A DNA stretch of 64,000 nt from Cyanophora paradoxa (taxonomy: Eukaryota; Glaucocystophyceae; Cyanophorales; Cyanophoraceae): assembly GCA_004431415.1 (NCBI GenBank), contig QPMI01000242.1, positions 7,501-71,500 on the forward strand, in the 5' to 3' direction. The position numbers were made by a program, and so were the translations under genes. Below, piece after piece: positions 34,901 through 45,502 of this stretch. Under the pieces are notes generated by a model. The model was not told where the DNA came from. It ran no database searches and worked only from the letters and a program-made list of their open reading frames with translations. The first letter of the stretch is position 1, and every line of letters starts with the position of its first letter.

Positions 34901-36280
34901 GTGCTGCCGACAACCGCCCTGCATCACCTGAAAGTTCCAAGTCGCTCTCCAGAACTGCTGTTCCCTCTCTCCGACTTCGCGTCTTCTCTGGGCTACTGAA
35001 AACGAGGATCGTCTGCGTCAGGCAGTGCATGTGCTCGGGAATTCTGAACAAACCTCATCCTTCTCGACAATTCCTCGTGTAGGACGGCAACATCCTGGGT
35101 AAAGATCGCAACAGCTCTCAGATAATTAGAAGGTCGTGAAGAATGTACCTGTTCACGCATCCGCTTCTCGGTTTCCAGTTCGAGCTGAAGACGGGCGATC
35201 TCAAGTACGAGCTGGTCGTTCGGCTGCGGAGCGCGAGTCCTGGATGTCGCGCTTAAAGAGGGAGCAGTAGCTTTGGGCTTTGATGCGGAAGGATCGGGAG
35301 CGACAGGCACAGACGGGGCGCCAGGTTTCCTTGTCTTCACAGGACTCACTGCCCCTCAAAAGTTAGGCCCAACAATGGAAAGTCTGAGCGACTGCAAACC
35401 TCGCTCAGCGACACTCTCTCTTCCTTTCTGGGCCATCTGCGAAAAGAGTGAACCAGAGCGAGTTCAGAGCCGGTGGAATGATTACCTCTCGGAAAGTTGC
35501 CCGGAATGGGCTCGGGTCATGGCGCGCTGAGCCTAACGACGGCGAAACAACAACTGGCGCCGATGCAGTGGAAAGCAGACTGGTCGCATGCGCATGCGCG
35601 GAAGTCGTCGGCGCTGGAGCTGGTGGGGGCGCCGGGCCCGGTGTTAAAGCAGAGAGCTTGGATGCCGCTGCAACCGGAGCTGCTGGTCTCTGCACGGTTG
35701 TGGACGGAGAGGCCGGCGTCATCCGCCGCTTCTCGGGGCTAATGCGCTCGGTGATGTCCTGCTTCGCGGATGCTACCTGTGATCGAATAGCGCTGCGGAC
35801 CGGACCAGAGCCAGGCGTGGCTTTGGAAGACTGGAGACCGATCTGCGCGGACTGCGAAGCAGTTTCAGCGGTGAAGCAGTCTCAGCAACTCCGTAACGCT
35901 AAACGCTGAACGTGCGACGCACCGACGAGCCGAGCGTCGCCTTCTCGTGCGCGGCAAGTTCCTTTGCAGTAAGCGTTTTCTTTGTACGCGGCCGCTCCCC
36001 CGGTCCGCGCCATGGCCGCTCCTTCAAAGGCGGCACCACGTCCCGCTCTGCGCCAGGCTCGGTTCGCAAAAGAAGATGACGGCGTCGGGAGACTGACCTG
36101 ATGAAGGCGCGCTCGTGTTGCTGCGCGGGGACGTGCTCCGCGCAGGGGGACCGGGAAACTGCGGTACTGAACTTGCCGCAGGCTGTGTGTGGCTGGACGA
36201 CGAGACGGACGCCTCGAGCTTTCTCCACGCCTGATCAAGGGCCGCCACCGACGAGAAGCTGTTTTGCAGAGCGCGCAGCA
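31973..36280 (-). CDS. Large coiled-coil protein, hypothetical
   Basis: Many exons separated by introns of about 45-70 bp. The N-terminal part (from ATG near 36280, MLRALQNSFSSVAALDQAW) is Ser/Pro-rich and low complexity. Basic segments follow (ERPRTKKTLTAKELAAHEK; SPVKTRKPGAPSVPV near 35345). From about 35230 to 32100 nearly every exon is coiled coil, for example LVLEIARLQLELETEKRM, ARLEQELEAEKKLRVDAET, LQQEISQQAENLRQTQSSL and RVAHLEEMLAEKEHDAQRL. The C-terminus is acidic (GSDGEDSDGDDLGSRP). The layout suggests a cytoskeletal, centrosomal or vesicle-tethering protein, but I recognise no family. The join between the two N-terminal exon groups near 35350-35450 is plausible but not certain, so these could be two genes. 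Confidence 0.65.
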
Positions 36281-36289
36281 TCTTGTCTT

Positions 36290-36832
36290 GGGCCTCACCC
36301 GCCCACTCTTGGGCGGTGACGACGCTTCAGACGAGTCGGAGAGAACGGCGCAGACGAAAGATAGAAAACTGCGCTTGCGGGAAGAGGGCCCGTTAACCGG
36401 TCGAACGAAGGAGGGGTACAAGTGCCCTCTTCTGACAAAGCTCGGCTGTCCGTCTCTCGTCGAAGCTTGAATTCGAATTCTGAGCTTCTCTGTGATGCAT
36501 CCGAGGGAGCTCTACCTGCACTTAGATATCGACTCTCTTTTCTGCAGGTGTATCTTTCGGCCTCTCGCCCCATTTGTAGATATAGGACGTAGATAGAATT
36601 TCCCACCACTTAGACAGAGCGCTAGCACAGCACTCGACGGTCCTCAATGTTATCTAGTCGGAGAGATAAATTGGGCGATGTGAAACTCCTAGCGATCTGG
36701 CGATCTGGCTTCTGATTTGGTTCTGATTCTGATTCTGATTTGGATTGGACGGGAGGTTGGCGGTGGTCACTGAGGCTACACTGGACCCCAATCGTAAGGA
36801 CGTCCGGTACACTGCATTTTTCCCCCGTACAC
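36290..36832. other. Spacer 5' of the coiled-coil gene and 3' of the MESD-like gene
   Basis: Holds a short GATTCT/GATTTG microsatellite-like stretch at 36715-36750 and otherwise no recognisable feature. Minus-strand ORFs here are continuations in wrong frames. Confidence 0.5.
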
Positions 36833-37546
36833 TCATGCTGAGCCACCGGTCTTCTTTTTCTTCTTGCCGGATGATGACTTGCTATCCTTCTTGTCCTTCT
36901 TCTCGGGGTAGAATTTCTGCTGGTTCCACTCGAACACCTGCGGGCGAACACATCCTTCAGTCTGAAATATTCCGAGAAGCCCCCAACAAGCCGGTTACTA
37001 ACCACTGTCTCATCCTGATTCAGGACGAACTTCATCACGTCGGGTACCTTCAGCTGATCGCTAACGACGAGCAAAAGCTTGTCCTCCTCGACTGAAAACG
37101 CGTGAGCTCGGATCGCGTTTGCGGGCGGCAGGCGCGGCAGACGCACTGGCAAAAATCTGAGAATCCATTCCTGCCGAGAAAAGGAGGTCCTTCCACCGGA
37201 CGGCGAGCGCGTTCGCGTCGGCCTGCGCACTCGCTGTCGAACGCAGCCGACGCAATACAAGCGTCGCACGCGCGCACCATCTTGTCGGAGGGGTTCGCAG
37301 TCCACGGCTTGAACGTCGCGAAGACCATAGCGCTCTGGCTCTGCCCCCTCGGGTTCGCCTCTGCGGGCCGCGTCAGCGGACGCGCGGTTCGACACTGCGT
37401 GCGCGCGCGCCTTCCTCGTCCCAGTTCTCTTCGACTGGCTTCTCCTTCGACTTGCGCTTCTTCGGCTTCTTGGCCTCCGCGGTGTCCACGACGGCCGAGA
37501 GCACGAGCAGCCCGAGCAGGGCGAGGCCTAGGAGCGCTCTCCTCAT
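36833..37546 (-). CDS. MESD/Boca-like ER chaperone
   Basis: MESD/Boca proteins act in the ER lumen, helping LDL-receptor-type beta-propellers fold. ATG 37546 starts a clear signal peptide (MRRALLGLALLGLLVLSAVV), followed by a basic stretch (KKPKKRKSKEK) and an acidic EENWDEE. Later exons give MVFATFKPWTANPSDKM, LAVRWKDLLFSAGMDSQ, then VEEDKLLLVVSDQLKVPD, KFVLNQDETVVSNRL and FEWNQQKFYPEKK, which match the ferredoxin-like MESD core in order and spacing. The tail is Lys-rich (SSSGKKKKKTGGSA) and lacks an obvious KDEL-type retrieval signal. One junction (GAGGAAG|gcgcgcg) would use a GC donor. The gene is divergent from methionine synthase, with about 470 bp between the starts. Confidence 0.75.
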
Positions 37547-38012
37547 GATCACTAAGTCTAGCTAGAACGCGCCGGGCGGCGTGCCGCGAGCCAGCGGCGG
37601 TCCAGACTGTTCGATCGGCTGTGTGTGTACCCCTGGGCTTTTCATCCCCGCCGATCCACTTCCGTAGTTGCTGCCGGTCTCCGGCGCCCTCCGATCGTTC
37701 GCGGGAGGCTCGCGCCGCGCAACCGAGAGCATAGCCGGCTATCACCGGGATGTCGACACAGATTGGCAATGGCGTTCCATACAGTACATGTGCGAGCCCC
37801 CGCGCGCGGCCTTGCTGCTCGCCCCGCGCACCGCTGGCCCGCCCACGCCCCGCCCGGCGCTCACGCTCGTGCAGCAACGTCCCGCGCGCCGAGCGACCCG
37901 GCGGAGGCGGCTGCCGAGCGTGGTGCGATTGCCCAGCCCAGAAAGGTTCCAGTTGCGCCCGCAGCCTCACGTGCAGGTGCCCGGCAGAAATCTTCAGGAC
38001 GCTGCGGAAGCT
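37547..38012. promoter_or_regulatory. Bidirectional promoter region, MESD-like and methionine synthase
   Basis: The only sequence between two divergent gene starts, GC-rich, without a clear TATA box. A 5' non-coding exon of methionine synthase may lie here, ending at an acceptor ccggcag near 37985. The whole block is copied in inverted orientation at 26640-27260. Confidence 0.6.
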
Positions 38013-40954
38013 GATGAACGAGCGCATCCTGATCATCGACGGCGCGATGGGCACCATGGTTCAGCGCTACAAGCTCCAGGAGGCAGATTTCCGCGGTGCG
38101 GGGCCTGCGCGCGCCGTCCCAACAAGCTCGATCTCGTCGCGCCGTCCCTGAACCGGCTCAGGCGAGCGCTATAAGGACCATCCCCACGACCTCAAGGGCA
38201 ACAACGACATTCTGGTCGTCACACGACCGGACGTTATCGGCGCGATCCACAAGGTGCGCCTCGTCGCGTGTGCTGGCGCTCAGCGCGCCCGGCCGATCGC
38301 TGATCGCTGCGGGGCGTCTCAGCAATACCTCGAAGCCGGCGCTGACATCATCGAAACGGACACATTCAACTCGACTACGATTTCTCAGGCCGACTACAAG
38401 ATGGAGTCGGAGGTGCACCTGCTGAACGTGTCGGCGGCGCGGCTCGCGCGCGCGTGCGCGGACGAGTACACTGCCAAGGACCCCTCGAAGCCGCGCTTCG
38501 TTGCGGGCGCCATCGGGCCCCTCAACCGCACCCTCTCCATCTCCCCGTCCGTCGAGAACCCCGCCTACCGCAACGTCAGTGCGTGGCGCCTCCTTTTCCT
38601 TCCTTTCCCCGGCAGGCGAGCGGGACGCAGCGTGGGACGAGTGCGTGAAGGCGTACAAGGAGCAGGTGGCGGCGCTTGTGGAGGGCGGGGTGGACCTCCT
38701 CCTGGTGGAGACGATCTTCGACACGCTCAACTGCAAGGCGGCCCTCTACGCGATCGACGAGTTCTTCGACGAGGCCGGCACCGCGCCGCTCCCCATCTTC
38801 ATCTCGGGCACCATCACGGACCTCTCGGGGCGCACCCTCTCCGGCCAGACCACCGAGGCCTTCTGGACCTCCATCTCTCACTCCAAGCCCTTCTGGTGCC
38901 CCGCCCCGCCCCGCCCCGCCCCGCCCCGCTCTCGCGCGGCCGACGCCCCCGGCAGCGTCGGCCTCAACTGCGCCCTGGGCGCCAAGGAGATGAAGCCGTA
39001 CATCGAGCGCCTCGCCAAGTGCTCCGACTGCTTCATCCTTACGTACCCCAACGCCGGCCTCCCCAACGCCATGGGCGCCTACGATCAGACCCCCGCCGAG
39101 GCGCCGCTTTCCCCCTCGGCCTCGCGGTGGCGCGGCCTGACGTGGCCGTCAGATGGCGGCGCTTATGCGCGAGTTCGCAACAGACGGCCTCATCAACCTC
39201 GTCGGTCCGCCGCGCTCCGTCCGCCGCGCCCCGTCCGCACCCCGCCGCCCGACTCACCGCCCCCCTCCGCCGGCGCGCAGGCGGGTGCTGCGGCTCGACC
39301 CCGCCCCACATCGCCGCGATCGCGGAGACCATGAAGGGCCTCCCGTGAGCCGCGCGTGCGCCGCGGCCCTGCCTTCGCGGCCTCCGACCGTGCGGGCGGC
39401 GGGGCGCTCGCTGCGGCAGGCCGCATGTGCCGTCGGAGATCCCCGGGGCGCTGCGCATCTCGGGCCTCGAGGCCTTCGTGCTGACCCCCGAGGTCCAGTT
39501 CGTCAACGTCGGCGAGCGCTGCAACGGTCCGCCCCGCCGCCCCTCGCCCGCCGCCCGCCGCGGGGCCGCTGACGGGGCGGGACGGGGGCCAGTGGCCGGC
39601 TCGACGATCTTCAAGAAGGCGATCGTGGGGAACGACTTCGATAAGGGCCTGGCGATCGCGGTGAAGCAGGTGGAGAGCGGCGCGCAGGTGCTCGACATCA
39701 ACTTCGACGAGGGCCTCCTCGACTCCCACGCCTGCATGCGCCGCTTCGCCAACCTCCTCGCCTCCGAGCCCGAAGTCTGCAAGGTCCGCCCGCCCCGCCG
39801 CCCCCGCCCCCTGCCTCGCCGCCGCCTCGCGCGCCGCAACACCTCCCCCTCCCCCCCCCTCGCCCCCCCCCCCCGCCCCGGCGGGGCCGGCTGACGCGCC
39901 GCGGCGGGGCAGCTGCCGTTCATGATCGACTCGTCCAAGTTCAGCGTGATCGAGGAGGGCCTCAAGTGCACGCAGGGGAAGACGATCGTCAACTCGATCT
40001 CGCTGAAGGAGGGCGAGGAGGCGTTCATCGCCCACGCCAAGAAGGTCAAGCGCTTCGGCGCCGCCGTCATCGTCATGGCGTTCGACGAGCAGGGCCAGGC
40101 CGCCGACCTCGAGCGCAAGGTCGAGATCTGCACCCGCGCCTACCGCATCCTCGTCGACAAGGCCCGCCCCGCCCCGCCACGCCCCGCCCCGCCCCGCCCC
40201 GCCGCCGGGGCCGAGCGGGGCGCGCAGGTCAAGTTCAACCCGAACGACATCATCTTCGACCCGAACATCCTGACGGTGGGGACGGGCATCGAGGAGCACA
40301 ACGAGTACGCGGTCTACTTCATCGAGGCTGCGCGCGTGCTCAAGCGGGACCTCCCCGGGTGCCACATCTCCGGCGGCGTCTCCAACATCTCCTTCTCGTT
40401 CCGCGGCAACGACGCGATCCGCGAGGCGATGCACTCGGCCTTCCTGTACCACGCGATCAAGGCGGGGATGGACATGGGGATCGTCAATGCGGGCAACCTG
40501 CCCGTCTACGACGACATCCCCAAGGACCTCCTCACCCTCATCGAGGACGTCCTCTTCAACCGCCGCCCCGACGCCACCGAGCGAATCCTCGAGCACGCCA
40601 AGGTGCCCCGCGCCCCCGCCCCCGCGCCCCCGCCGGCGCCGAGGCGGGGCGCAGACGATGGCGGAGAAGAAGTCGGGGACGACGACGGACGACTCGGCGT
40701 GGCGGCAGGCGCCGGTGGAGGAGCGCCTCTCGTACGCGCTGATCAAGGGCATCGTCGAGTTCATCGACGGAGACGTGGAGGAGTGCCGCCAGAAGCTCCC
40801 CACGCCCCTCTCCGTCATCGAGGGGCCCCTCATGTCCGGCATGAACACCGTCGGCAACCTCTTCGGCGCCGGCAAGATGTTCCTGCCCCAGGCCCGCCCC
40901 CGCCCCGGCCCCGGCCTCCCCTCCCGGCCGCGCGGGCGAGCGGGGCGCAGGTGA

Positions 40955-40988
<34 letters not shown>

Positions 40989-41094
40989 GGTGCTCATCCC
41001 CTACATGGAGGAGGAGAAGAAGGCGAAGGCGGCCGCCGGCGGGGCCGAGGCAGGCGACATGTACGCCGGCACCGTGCTGCTCGCGACCGTCAAG

Positions 41095-41126
<32 letters not shown>

Positions 41127-43118
41127 CGGGGTCGTGCTCGGGTGCAACAACTACCGCATCATCGACATCGGCGTCATGTGCCCCTGCGAGAAGATCCTCG
41201 AGGCGGCGCGCCGCGAGAAGGTCGACGTCGTGGGCCTCTCGGGCCTCATCACCCCCTCCCTCGACGAGATGGTCTTCGTCGCCAAGCAGATGGAGCGCGA
41301 GGGCTTCAAGGTGCGCGCCCCCGCCCCGCCGCCCCTCCCTGCGCGGAGGCGAGGGCGGCGCGCAGGTGCCGCTGCTCATCGGCGGGGCGACGACGTCGAA
41401 GATGCACACGGCGGTGAAGATCGCGCCGAACTACAGCGCGCCGGCCGTGCACGTGCTGGACGCCTCGCGCTCCGTCGTCGTCGTCTCGAGCCTCCTCGAC
41501 AAGAACACCAGGGACGACTACTTCGAAGAGATCAAGGAGACCTACGCCGTGCGCCCCGCACCCCCCCCCCCCCCCCACCCCCCCCCAACCCCCCCCAACC
41601 CACCCGGCCCCGCCGTGCGCCGACGGGGACGCCAGGAGCTGCGCGAGGAGCACTACGCCGGCCTCGAGGAGCGCAAGTACCTCTCCCTCGACAAGGCCCG
41701 GTGCGCCCGCCACGCACCCCGCCCCCCGTCGATCCCCCTCGACGCGCCGTCCGGCAGCGCGCACGGCCTGCACATCAACTGGAAGGCGTCGCCGCGGCCC
41801 TGCGCACCGTCCTTCATCGGTGAGCGCGCCGGGGCAGTGCGCAGGGCAGGGGCCGAGCCCTCGCGGCGGCAGGGACGCGCGCCTACAAGAACTTCGACCT
41901 CAAGCGCCTCGTGCCTGCCATCGACTGGAACCCCTTCTTCCAGGCCCGCCCGCCTCGCCCCCCGCCCCGCGCGACCCCCTGCCGACGCCGGGCGGCAGAC
42001 GTGGCAGCTGCGGGGGACGTACCCGAACCGGGGGTACCCGAAGATCTTCAACGACGAGAAGGTGGGCGCGGAGGCGCAGAAGCTCTTCGCGGACGCGCAG
42101 GCGATGCTCAAGGAGATCGTCGACAAGGGCCTCCTCGAGGCCCGCGGCATCGTCGGCTTCTACCCCGCAAACGCCGTCCGCCCGCCCCGCCGCCCCCGCC
42201 CCCGCCGCCGGGGCCGGAGCGCGACGGGGGTGTAGGTCGGGGACGACATCGAGCTGTACGGGGACGAGGGGCGCGGGGCGGTGGCGGGGCGGCTGCACAC
42301 GCTGCGGCAGCAGGCGGAGAAGGACACGGACGAGCCGTACCTCGCCCTCTCCGACTTCGTGGCCCCCAAGGGCTCGGGGGTCCCCGACCACGTCGGCATG
42401 TTCGTCTGCTCGGCCGGCTTCGGCCTCGACGCCCTCAAGGCCAAGTACGAGAGGGAGCTCGACGACTACCGCAAGGCCCGCCCCGCCCCGCCCCTCAACA
42501 CCCCGCCCGGCGGCCGGGGCTGACGGGGGGCGGGGGCAGATCATGGCGGACGCGCTGGCGGACCGGCTGGCGGAGGCGATGGCGGAGGTGCTGCACGAGG
42601 ACGTCCGCAAGGAGCTCTGGGGCTACGCCCGCGAGGAGGCCCTCTCCAGCGAGGACCTCCTCAAGGCCCGCCCCCGCCCCGCACCCCTCCCGCCCCCGCC
42701 CCTCAACCCCCTCCCCCCCCCCTGTCGTCGCAGGTCCGGTACCAGGGCATCCGGCCCGCGCCGGGGTACCCATCGCAGCCCGACCACACCGAGAAGTCGA
42801 CCATGTGGGACCTCATGAAGGCGCGCGCGGGGCGACCCCCCCCCCCCCCCCCCCCCCCCCGGCCCGCCTCCTTGGATCGCGCGCAGGATGCGACCCCCCA
42901 CGCAGGTGGAGGAGGCGACGGGGATCGAGCTGACCGAGTCGCTGGCGATGCTGCCCTCCGCCTCGGTCTCGGGGCTCTACTTCGCGGCCCCCGAGTCGAA
43001 GTACTTCGCCGTCAACAAGATCCAGAAGGACCAGGTCGCCTCCTACGCCCAGCGCAAGGGCATGCCCGTCGAGACAGTCGAGCGCTGGCTCGCACCAATC
43101 CTCTCCTACGACGCATGA
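38013..43118 (+). CDS. metH: Cobalamin-dependent methionine synthase
   Basis: Transfers a methyl group from methyl-THF through cobalamin to homocysteine. All four modules are present in order. The homocysteine-binding barrel starts at [17 protein letters not shown] and ends with the zinc motif [14 protein letters not shown]. The pterin-binding domain has [21 protein letters not shown] and [15 protein letters not shown]. The cobalamin cap and Rossmann domain carry [19 protein letters not shown] (axial His) and [14 protein letters not shown]. The AdoMet reactivation domain has [17 protein letters not shown] and ends [19 protein letters not shown]. There are about 17 exons of strongly GC-rich sequence, separated by C/G-tract introns. 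Many donors are GC: AAG|gcccgcc near 40161, CAG|gcccgcc near 40892, AAG|gcccgcc near 42477 and 42667. The true start may lie a few codons upstream. Confidence 0.95.
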
Positions 43119-43900
43119 CCCTCGCCCTCGGGGCATCTGTCCCAGAGCAAAGTCGTTTGTTCGCAGAGTGAATACCTAGATTGTTAGAGTGGCTGAGGGT
43201 GTTTTTATGAGTTTTGAGCTGAAGCAGGGTGATCATGACACGAGCCTCGGAGGGTCAAGGCCCGATGATCATGAGGCTCGCAGCCGCTGAGCTGCAGTGC
43301 AGACGGCGCGGACGCGAGCCTTCAAGCCTTGAAAGCTCTCTAGGCCTAGGCCTCTCCCTGTAGCTACTAGGGCTATAGATCTGGCCCGGCGGCACTGCGG
43401 CAATTTACTAAGTTATGCAAGGTCACCGGGTAGCCTAGTAGCCAGCCTCGAGCTCATGATCAGCCTGGCAGGGCCTGGCAACCCCACGCCGCCGGGCCGC
43501 GGCGCCCCGCCGGCGTGTGACGCATGCGCATGCGCAGTGGGTGCCGCGCGCGCCACGGTACCGTACTGGTGCGCCTCAGTGACTGTACTGAGCCCGAGGC
43601 CAGCGCTAGCTGCACTGCGGCAGCCTGTGCGCAGCCAGGCGGCAGCCTAGTACTCAGTGACTGGGTGACCCTTGTAAGAATTGATTTCGCCACAATTGAT
43701 TGATTTCGGGTGGCGATGATGGGGTTACAGGAAGGTAGGGAAAGAATGGGCCGAGGAAAAGAGTTCAAGTCATGCAGGAGCGAGCAGAGGGACACAAAGC
43801 ACGGACGGCGGAAGGGAGTGTGCGGGGAGGAAGACAATCCGAAGGAGTCGAGAAACGAAGGATTGCATCGGGGAGTTGCACGAGACACAGGAAGGATTGC
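43119..43900. other. Convergent palindrome-rich spacer
   Basis: Between methionine synthase and SF3B4 3' ends. It is dense in 6-10-bp palindromes (gatcatgaggc, tgcgcatgcgca, ggtaccgtac, ctaggcctagg). No gene is seen. Confidence 0.6.
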
Positions 43901-44935
43901 TCAGTGGCCGGGGAAAGGAGGAGGGAACGGAGGCGGGGCCATCCCGCCAGGGAATGGAGGTGGCGCCATCATAGGTGGAGGTGCCATCATTGGCGGAGGG
44001 AAAGGCGGGGGAGCCGCGAAACCCATGGGGGGAGCGATTGGCATGGCATTCGGTCCCGAGGAGAAGATTGTATGCGGCCGCAGGGACTTGTTCGGGTTGT
44101 TAGCTGCCAAAATGCGCTCTGCAACGAAGGGGTTTCCACAGGTCAGGGCGAGCAACAAAAGAAAAGCGAGAGCAGGGCGCCACCTGCAAGCGACCCGTGC
44201 CGTTCGCCTTTCGAGTCCTTCTTGTACGCGTACGTTACACTGATGGGCTTCCCGCAGAGGTACTGTCCGTTCATTGCCTCGATAGACGCGTCCGCGGCCT
44301 CGAATGAGTCGAAACTGACGAAACCGAACCCCCGCGACGCGCCCGAGTCCGGATCCCGCATGATCTAGGCGGAGTTGCGCGGCGGTCGTGAGGGAGCGCG
44401 GACGTATCATCGATGCCTCGCAGGGACCTTTGGTGTGGTCACGATGACGCCGAATGCGCTGAAGGTGTCGTACAACAATTTCTCGTCCACTTCAGGGTCC
44501 AGATTGCCCACGAACAGATTCGCGCCGATATCCGTGTTCCTTTTGTCTTGAGAGGACTGCAAGACGCCACGAGAGTGAGCGAGCTGTCCGCTGCTGTCGG
44601 GCGGGAGCGCGCCTTATTGACGCGGATGGGCTTCCCGAAGAGCTTGATCATGTTCATAATCTTGATTGCGTAGTCCGCATCGTCTTCTGCCCTGAACTCA
44701 ACGAAGCCATATCCCTGGTGCGTGCTTGTGATCTTGTCTTTCGGGATGTGCACATTGACTGCGGCGACGTTCGGGCGCGGCGCGCGGCTACAGCGAGGTG
44801 TACGCTCGTACCTACGGGCCCAGCCTGCACAAACAGCTCCCAAAGGAGAGCCTCGGTAACCTGCGAGTCCAGGTTCCCGACATATACTGCGGAGTGGGCG
44901 TGAGCGGCGCATGCTTTGCGAACGCGTGAAGCCAT
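43901..44935 (-). CDS. SF3B4: Splicing factor 3B subunit 4 (SF3B4/SAP49)
   Basis: U2 snRNP SF3b component that contacts pre-mRNA upstream of the branch site. Exons: 44935-44812, 44758-44613, 44556-44428, 44364-44184, 44118-43901. RRM1: [63 protein letters not shown]2: [40 protein letters not shown] and [20 protein letters not shown]. Next comes [18 protein letters not shown] and a short Pro/Met-rich tail ([18 protein letters not shown]). The tail is much shorter than in animals. Intron 2 uses a GC donor (AAG|gcgcgct). Confidence 0.95.
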
Positions 44936-45502
44936 TCAGCTCGCCTGTAGCTTCCTGCGTCGGCGCGGTCAGCAGGCGTGAGCTGGGGAGCGGCGGCGGG
45001 CTAAGCAACGTTTGCGGGTGTTAGCTTGCCTGATTTCGCTCTGGTTGTGCTCCATATGGCATCGCCATCGTGACGGTGCCAGACACTCCCAATACCGTAC
45101 CCCCCTCGATTCGGGCGGCGGGCGCCGGGCGGCGGGGCAACGGGGCGAGTCGCCTGGCTCGCCAGCTCGGCGAGAGCGCCGAATACGTGAGCCCACGATG
45201 TCCTCCGAGCGCGAGCCCTTGGCCGTTCTCGAGGCAATCTGGAGGGTGCAAAGCCTGAGTCTCGATGGCGGCTACCCTTGGAGCCGCAACCCGCTCTGGG
45301 GCCTCGACTCTGAGACGCTCCCCGTCGAGCGCATGGTTTCCGGTGCGGCGACCTTGCGTCCGTCGGGCACGCGACACCCGAGCTCACGCATCGGCGTGCA
45401 GCCCCACCAGCGGACACGAGCGCCCAAACAAACCTGCGCTCGCTCCCCGCGACCCTGGGGCCCGTCGCGCGGGCGAAAAGCGTCTTCACCTGCCGGCGAA
45501 GG
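44936..45502. other. Divergent spacer between SF3B4 and the Mediator-like gene
   Basis: Presumed promoters of both genes. A plus-strand ORF from 45198 (MSSEREPLAVLEAIWRVQSL) has an ordinary composition and could be a first exon of the downstream gene, but no clean splice connection was found. Confidence 0.4.

Noticed and set aside
39193-41409. 738-codon minus-strand ORF
   Set aside because: Fully antisense to exons of methionine synthase, whose family motifs are certain. It arises from GC-rich codon bias.
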